Source of the DNA: Hyphomicrobiales bacterium
Lineage (GTDB): Bacteria > Pseudomonadota > Alphaproteobacteria > Rhizobiales > Rhizobiaceae
DNA length: 59,983 nt
Assembly (NCBI GenBank): GCA_900472485.1
Contig: UCII01000001.1
Span: 1 to 59,983 of the forward strand
Direction: 5' to 3'
The stretch's first letter is position 1. Every line of letters starts with the position of its first letter. A program made the translations under genes and the position numbers. This document shows, one piece after another, positions 55,186 through 59,983 of the stretch. The notes below the pieces were generated by a model. It was given only the letters and a program-made list of their open reading frames with translations. It ran no database searches and had not been told where the DNA came from.

Positions 55186-56238
55186 CTACTCAGTTATCGT
55201 TCCCAGGCGCTTGATCATGCCAACCAATTGCAGGGCATGGCGTAGCGATGCCGCCGTCGCCACCACCATAGGGGGCAATAGCAGCCATTCCAATGTCCAG
55301 GCGGCGCCAGAGCGCTCCTGCTCGTGTACCAGCGACTGGTGAATGCCCGAAAGCTGCACCGCATTGAAGCGGGCAAACGTGACCAGCGTTTCGGCAGCGA
55401 CCGGGTTTTGTTTGTGCGGCATCGCCGATGAACCGCCGCCGCCGGCAAGCTCGATCTCGTCGCCCGCCTGCGTCAGAAGTGCGACATCCTGGCCGATCTT
55501 GCCGAGGCTGCCCGAGATCATGGACAAGAGCCCGGCAAGTTCGGCAATGCGCCCCCTTTGGCTCTGCCACTGCGGCTCGTCCGTCAGGCCGAGCGCCTGT
55601 GCCAGCGAGCTCCTGATTTCGACCGCTTGCGGCCCGAATTTTTCCAGCGTGCCGGCGGCCCCACCGAACTGTAGCGGGAAACTCTCCTGCGTCAGCCGAT
55701 CGCGATATTGATCGAGCGGATGCTGCCAAGCCCGCAGCCGATCGGACACTGTGATTGGGATCGCCGCCTGCATCCGGGTACGACCCATCAGCCGGTTCGA
55801 TCCGAAACGCTCATCCAGTTTGGTGAGCGCGGAGGATACGGCGAAGAGACGGTTGCTCAGAATGAAAGCGGCGGCCTTCAGGCGCAGCATAAGGCTGGTG
55901 TCGATGACATCCTGGCTGGTGGCGCCGAAATGGACATGTTTGCCAGCATCCTCGCCGACCGCCTTGCGCAGTTGCCGAACGAGATCCGGCACGACGACAC
56001 CATCCGATGCCGTTGCCTTCTTCAGGCTTGGCAGATCGGGCTCGAAACTGGCGCAGACCTTAGCGATATGCGTAGCTGCATCCTGCGGGATCAGCCCATA
56101 TCGCGCCTCGACCTCGGCAAGTGCCGCTTCGAAAGAGAGCATAGCGCGGATATCTGATTTGGCCGAGAAATAGGCCGCGATCTCCTCGTCACCGAGAAGG
56201 CCAGACAGGAATGGATGATCGAAGGGAGAAACGCTCAT
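55186..56238 (-). CDS. pcaB: 3-Carboxy-cis,cis-muconate cycloisomerase
   Basis: Second enzyme of the protocatechuate branch: converts 3-carboxy-cis,cis-muconate to 4-carboxymuconolactone. 350 residues, fumarase/aspartase superfamily, with the signature loop GGGSSAMPHKQNP near 265 and the earlier HFGATSQDVIDT near 103. It is shorter at the C-terminus than the about 450-residue Pseudomonas enzymes, as I recall for rhizobial PcaB. Last gene of pcaDCHGB, with 3 bases between it and pcaG. Confidence 0.92.
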   Translation of the reverse strand: MSVSPFDHPFLSGLLGDEEIAAYFSAKSDIRAMLSFEAALAEVEARYGLIPQDAATHIAKVCASFEPDLPSLKKATASDGVVVPDLVRQLRKAVGEDAGKHVHFGATSQDVIDTSLMLRLKAAAFILSNRLFAVSSALTKLDERFGSNRLMGRTRMQAAIPITVSDRLRAWQHPLDQYRDRLTQESFPLQFGGAAGTLEKFGPQAVEIRSSLAQALGLTDEPQWQSQRGRIAELAGLLSMISGSLGKIGQDVALLTQAGDEIELAGGGGSSAMPHKQNPVAAETLVTFARFNAVQLSGIHQSLVHEQERSGAAWTLEWLLLPPMVVATAASLRHALQLVGMIKRLGTITE

Positions 56239-56241
56239 GGC

Positions 56242-56855
56242 CTATATATCGAGGAAAACCGTTTCTTTGTCGCCCTGCAAATGGACGTCGAAGGTGTAGA
56301 CGGAGCCTTCCTTGCGGGCGATCAGCGTTGCCAAACGTTCCTTGTGTTCGATGCGGGCAAGCAAAGGATCTTCCACGTTGGCGGCAGCCTCTTCCGGAAA
56401 ATACATCCGCGTATGCAGACCGATATTGATACCGCGCGCAACGATCCAGACGGTGATATGCGGCGCCATCTTGCGGCCGTCCTTGAAGGGAACGCGGCCC
56501 GGCTTGATGGTTTCGAAGCGGAAAACGCCATCGGTGGAATTGGTCGGGCAGCGGCCCCAGCCGGTAAAATTCGGATCAGCCGTGCCGCGCAGCTCCGACG
56601 GGCTGTTATAAAGCCCGGCGCTGTCGGCCTGCCAGATTTCGAGGACGGCATCCTTGACCGGCGCTCCAGCACCGTCGAGCACCCTGCCCGTCACTGTGAT
56701 ACGCTCGCCGAGCGTCTTGTCGTTGACCATGATCGAGCCGAGGTCGGTTTCGTAGACGCCGCCGATCTCGCTGTAATTCGGCGTCAGGCCGATATGGACG
56801 TAAGGCCCTGCCGTCTGCGACGGCGTTTCCTTGAGGTAACCGAGATCCTGTACCA

Positions 56856-56856
<1 letters not shown>
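56242..56856 (-). CDS. pcaG: Protocatechuate 3,4-dioxygenase alpha subunit
   Basis: Structural partner subunit of the ring-cleaving iron(III) dioxygenase, 204 residues. It has the intradiol-dioxygenase fold (TAGPYVHIGL, LEIWQADSAG, FTGWGRCPT) but lacks the iron ligands: the position equal to the beta subunit's HIH reads PHITVW. I chose the ATG at 56856, which makes an ATGA overlap with pcaH and has GGAGGG upstream; a TTG one codon earlier is less likely. Overlap with pcaH supports equal production of the two subunits. Confidence 0.93.
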
Positions 56857-57617
<761 letters not shown>

Positions 57618-58022
57618 TCATGCCGCCTGTTCGGCGTCCATCTGTTCGAAAACCTGCTTGGCGATCTTGATCGCGTGGTTGGCGGCCGGCACGCCGGCAT
57701 AGATCGCCACATGCAGAAGCGCCTCGCAGATGTCCTCGCGCGTCGCGCCGGTATTGCGCGTTGCGCGCACATGCATGGCCACCTCATCATCCTGACCAAG
57801 TGCGGCCAGCAGCGCGATCGTCACGATGGACCGCTCGCGCCGGCTGAGCGTCGGGCGCGACCAGACATGCCCCCAAGCCGCTTCGGTGATCAGCTCCTGG
57901 AAAGGCTGGTCGAACTCCGTTACGGCCTGCTGCGCACGATCGACATGGCTGTCGCCGAGCACAGCGCGGCGTGTCGCCATGCCCTGAAGATAGCGCTCGG
58001 ACGGTGCGGTGGGGTCGTTCAT
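57618..58022 (-). CDS. pcaC: 4-Carboxymuconolactone decarboxylase
   Basis: Converts 4-carboxymuconolactone to 3-oxoadipate enol-lactone. 134 residues, CMD/AhpD-like fold, with LSRRERSIVTIALLAALG and EVAMHVRATRNTGATRED, then EALLHVAIYAGVPAAN. It is a free-standing decarboxylase, not a PcaL fusion. Its ATG overlaps the pcaD stop codon by one base (TGATG), so translation is coupled. Confidence 0.93.
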   Translation of the reverse strand: MNDPTAPSERYLQGMATRRAVLGDSHVDRAQQAVTEFDQPFQELITEAAWGHVWSRPTLSRRERSIVTIALLAALGQDDEVAMHVRATRNTGATREDICEALLHVAIYAGVPAANHAIKIAKQVFEQMDAEQAA

Positions 58023-58828
58023 CAGGCTTGTTCTCCACGCAGGGCGACGTCGATGAAGGCACGGATGACTTCGGTCAACGCCTCGGGTTGTTCGACGCAG
58101 GGGATGTGGCCGGCGTCCTTGATCACTTCATAAAGCGCATTCGGAATGAGCTTGGCCGTCGATAGAACCACATCGGGCGGCGTCGAGCCATCTTGATCAC
58201 CGACGATGCAGATGGTGGGCACGGCGATCTTGGCCGCGGCTTCGGTGAGATCGGCATCGCGAAGAGCAGCACAAGTGGCGACGTAACCTGCGACCGGCTG
58301 GCGGATCAGCATGTTGCAATAGCCGGCGAAGGCGATGTTTTCCGGACGACGAAAGGCCGGCGTGAACCAGCGCTCCATGATGGAATCGACGATGGATTCG
58401 ATACCATCAGCCTCGACCTGCGCAATACGGGCATTCCAGCTCTCGGCCGTGCCGATCTTGTGAGCGGTATCGCAGAGGATCAGCGCTCGCACCAGATCCG
58501 GACGGCGTTGATAGAGCGACTGCGCGATCAGCCCACCGACCGACAGGCCGCAGATAATGGCGTTCTTGACCGAGAGGAAATCGAGCAGGCCGGCAAGATC
58601 GGTCGCATGATCCTCGATGGAATAGGGCATCTGGCCGAGATCGGAGAGACCATGGCCGCGCTTGTCATAAAGAACAATGGCGAAATCGCCGGCCAGGCGC
58701 ACGATCACATCGCGCCAGATCCGGAAATCGGTGCCCAGCGAATTGGCAAAGACAAGAACCGGCTTGTCGCCGGGGCCGCCAATGATCTGATAATGGATCG
58801 TGACGTCGTTGATGCGGGCAAACTGCAC
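58022..58828 (-). CDS. pcaD: 3-Oxoadipate enol-lactonase
   Basis: Hydrolyses 3-oxoadipate enol-lactone to 3-oxoadipate. 268-residue alpha/beta hydrolase with nucleophile elbow GLSVGG (Ser near 95), acid in GDQDGSTPP and histidine in DAGHIPCVEQPE. It starts with GTG at 58828, preceded by GAGGAG; the frame is open further up to 59110, but that part overlaps pcaQ and its control region. First gene of pcaDCHGB. Confidence 0.92.
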   Translation of the reverse strand: MQFARINDVTIHYQIIGGPGDKPVLVFANSLGTDFRIWRDVIVRLAGDFAIVLYDKRGHGLSDLGQMPYSIEDHATDLAGLLDFLSVKNAIICGLSVGGLIAQSLYQRRPDLVRALILCDTAHKIGTAESWNARIAQVEADGIESIVDSIMERWFTPAFRRPENIAFAGYCNMLIRQPVAGYVATCAALRDADLTEAAAKIAVPTICIVGDQDGSTPPDVVLSTAKLIPNALYEVIKDAGHIPCVEQPEALTEVIRAFIDVALRGEQA

Positions 58829-58853
58829 TGGAAATCTCCTCAGACGCGAGATT

Positions 58854-58873
58854 GGATGTATAATCTGGTTAGG
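58854..58873 (-). promoter_or_regulatory. Second PcaQ-like half-site close to pcaD
   Basis: The minus strand reads CCTAACCAGATTATACATCC. Its ATCTGGTTA core (plus strand 58862-58870) is shared with the site upstream of pcaM. It lies 26-45 bases before the pcaD GTG and may be the promoter-proximal (activation) part of the PcaQ site. Confidence 0.4.
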
Positions 58874-58898
58874 TAAAATGATATTTCTTTGCTCTACG

Positions 58899-58914
58899 AT
58901 AACTCCAGGGTTAT
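58899..58914. promoter_or_regulatory. PcaQ box between pcaD and pcaQ
   Basis: ATAACTCCAGGGTTAT is a near-perfect inverted repeat (ATAAC-N6-GTTAT) that matches the remembered S. meliloti PcaQ consensus ATAACC-N4-GGTTAA with two differences. It ends 8 bases before the pcaQ start, so PcaQ would also limit its own synthesis. Confidence 0.65.
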
Positions 58915-58922
58915 GAGTGAGC

Positions 58923-59849
58923 ATGCTCGACGCACGCATCAAGTTCCGCCATCTGCAGACCTTTGTCGAGGTTGCGCGCCAGAAAAGCGTGATCAAGGCG
59001 GCTGCGCTGCTGAATATCAGCCAGCCTGCGGTGACGAAAACCATCCGCGAGCTGGAAGAAGCACTTGGCGTCGCCGTCTTCGAGCGCGATGGGCGCGGCA
59101 TCCGCATCACCCGCTACGGCGAAGTTTTTCTCCGCCATGCCGGCGCAGCACTTACAGCCCTCCGGCAGGGTCTCGATTCCGTCTCGCAGGAGCGCTCTGG
59201 CGAAGCGCCGCCGATCCGCGTCGGCGCGCTGCCGACGGTCTCGACGCGGATCATGCCGAGGGCGATGGACCTGTTTCTCAAAGAGGAGACCTGGAGCCGC
59301 ATCAAGATCGTCACCGGCGAGAATGCCGTGCTGCTGGAGCAGTTGCGTATCGGCGATCTCGATCTCGTCGTCGGCCGGTTGGCAAGCCCCGACAAGATGA
59401 CCGGCTTTTCCTTCGAGCATCTCTACTCCGAACAGGTCGTCTTCGCCGTCCGGGCCGGCCATCCGCTGCTGTCCGACAGGCAGTCGCTGTTTTCCGATCT
59501 CAACCGCTATACGGTCCTGATGCCGACGCGCGGCTCGATCATCCGGCCCTTCGTAGAGAGCTTCCTGATCGCCAATGGCGCCGGCGGGTTGCCCAACCAG
59601 ATCGAGACCGTCTCCGACTCCTTCGGCCGCGCCTTCGTGCGATCGAGCGATGCCATTTGGATCATCTCGGCCGGCGTCGTTGCCGGCGATGTCGAGGACG
59701 GACTGCTGGCGCTGCTGCCGATCGATACCAGCGAGACGAAGGGGCCGGTGGGCTTGACCATGCGCACCGACGCCATTCCAACCCTTCCCTTGTCGATCCT
59801 GATGCAGACGATCCGCGAGGCGGCTAGCGAGGTCGCCAAGAAGTTTTGA
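58923..59849 (+). CDS. pcaQ: LysR-type activator PcaQ
   Basis: LysR-type regulator of the protocatechuate genes, 308 residues. The N-terminal winged helix (RHLQTFVEVARQKSVIKAAA, LNISQPAVTKTIRELEEALG) is followed by a linker helix and a two-lobed effector domain, with the opening PIRVGALPTVSTRIMPRAM. The effector known for PcaQ in related bacteria is a pathway intermediate such as 3-carboxy-cis,cis-muconate. I chose the ATG at 58923 (MLDARIKFRHLQ), which equals the remembered S. meliloti start; a GTG two codons earlier is possible. Divergent from pcaDCHGB. Confidence 0.92.
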   Translation: MLDARIKFRHLQTFVEVARQKSVIKAAALLNISQPAVTKTIRELEEALGVAVFERDGRGIRITRYGEVFLRHAGAALTALRQGLDSVSQERSGEAPPIRVGALPTVSTRIMPRAMDLFLKEETWSRIKIVTGENAVLLEQLRIGDLDLVVGRLASPDKMTGFSFEHLYSEQVVFAVRAGHPLLSDRQSLFSDLNRYTVLMPTRGSIIRPFVESFLIANGAGGLPNQIETVSDSFGRAFVRSSDAIWIISAGVVAGDVEDGLLALLPIDTSETKGPVGLTMRTDAIPTLPLSILMQTIREAASEVAKKF

Positions 59850-59870
59850 GGCGGGCTTAGAAAACTGAAA

Positions 59871-59983
59871 TGCCCCTCACCCCGGCCCTCTCCCCGTTTT
59901 GACGGGGCGAGGGAGCTACCTCGCCAAACCCCTTCGCCCCGCGTGCGGGGAGAAGGTGGACTCGAACAGTTGAGCGAAGCGAA
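59871..59983. repeat. Rhizobial mosaic intergenic repeat, cut by the window end
   Basis: Two GC-rich hairpins: CCCTC-T-CCCCG (59886-59896) pairs with CGGGG-C-GAGGG (59903-59913), and CCTTC-G-CCCCGC (59931-59942) pairs with GCGGGG-A-GAAGG (59945-59956). This CCCTCACCCCGGCCCTCTCC type of sequence is scattered between genes in Rhizobiaceae. It follows pcaQ by about 20 bases and may serve as its terminator. Confidence 0.75.

Overview
The window looks like chromosome, chromid or megaplasmid DNA of a Rhizobiaceae alphaproteobacterium (Rhizobium/Sinorhizobium/Agrobacterium group). It is GC-rich, packed with ABC importers, and carries two loci whose gene order matches what I remember from Sinorhizobium meliloti: the alpha-galactoside locus (agp) and the protocatechuate locus (pcaDCHGB/pcaQ with the pcaMNVWX importer). 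I see no tRNA, rRNA, CRISPR array, phage or transposase gene.

Layout. (1) 16-6080: an Rbs-type sugar importer (binding protein, double ATPase, permease), an aldo/keto reductase, and a divergent GntR/FCD regulator with a perfect inverted repeat between them. (2) 6102-20032: a GH2 glycosidase, an AraC-type activator, then aga-agpABCD-aga (two GH4 alpha-galactosidases flanking an Opp-type importer), a terminator, and a fumarylacetoacetate-hydrolase-family gene. (3) 20332-21408: a secreted beta-propeller protein. (4) 21634-45248: the least understood part. A minus-strand gene set encodes two MurG-like glycosyltransferases around a GT4 enzyme, a 904-residue ABC-exporter-like protein whose ATPase motifs are all mutated, a stand-alone cyclic-nucleotide-binding domain and a CYTH protein. 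Upstream lie a second Opp-type importer, a soluble class III cyclase, a DUF3095 cyclase-like protein, two methyltransferases, and a membrane cyclase with a histidine-rich six-helix anchor and a [2Fe-2S] domain (CyaC-like). A glycosyltransferase/polysaccharide deacetylase pair, a VOC protein and a metallo-beta-lactamase-fold hydrolase follow. (5) 45554-49809: a MarR regulator and a 5-oxoprolinase/hydantoinase A-B fusion. (6) 49925-59849: a GFA protein, the protocatechuate importer, pcaDCHGB and divergent pcaQ with PcaQ-like sites. (7) The last ~110 bases are a hairpin-rich dispersed repeat.

How the genes work together. Regions 1, 2 and 6 are scavenging modules: import, first catabolic enzymes and a local regulator for a monosaccharide, for alpha-galactosides (melibiose/raffinose type) and for protocatechuate. 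Region 4 is the best candidate for an undescribed system. It combines cyclic-nucleotide synthesis (two cyclases plus DUF3095), a possible nucleotide sensor (the binding domain), possible phosphate/nucleotide hydrolases (CYTH, metallo-hydrolase) and glycan-building enzymes around a catalytically dead ABC protein. My hypothesis is nucleotide- and redox-controlled assembly of a surface glycan or glycolipid. It rests on gene proximity and motif reading only.

A recurring feature is a strong hairpin just after three of the four importer binding-protein genes, as expected when the binding protein must be made in excess over its membrane partners.
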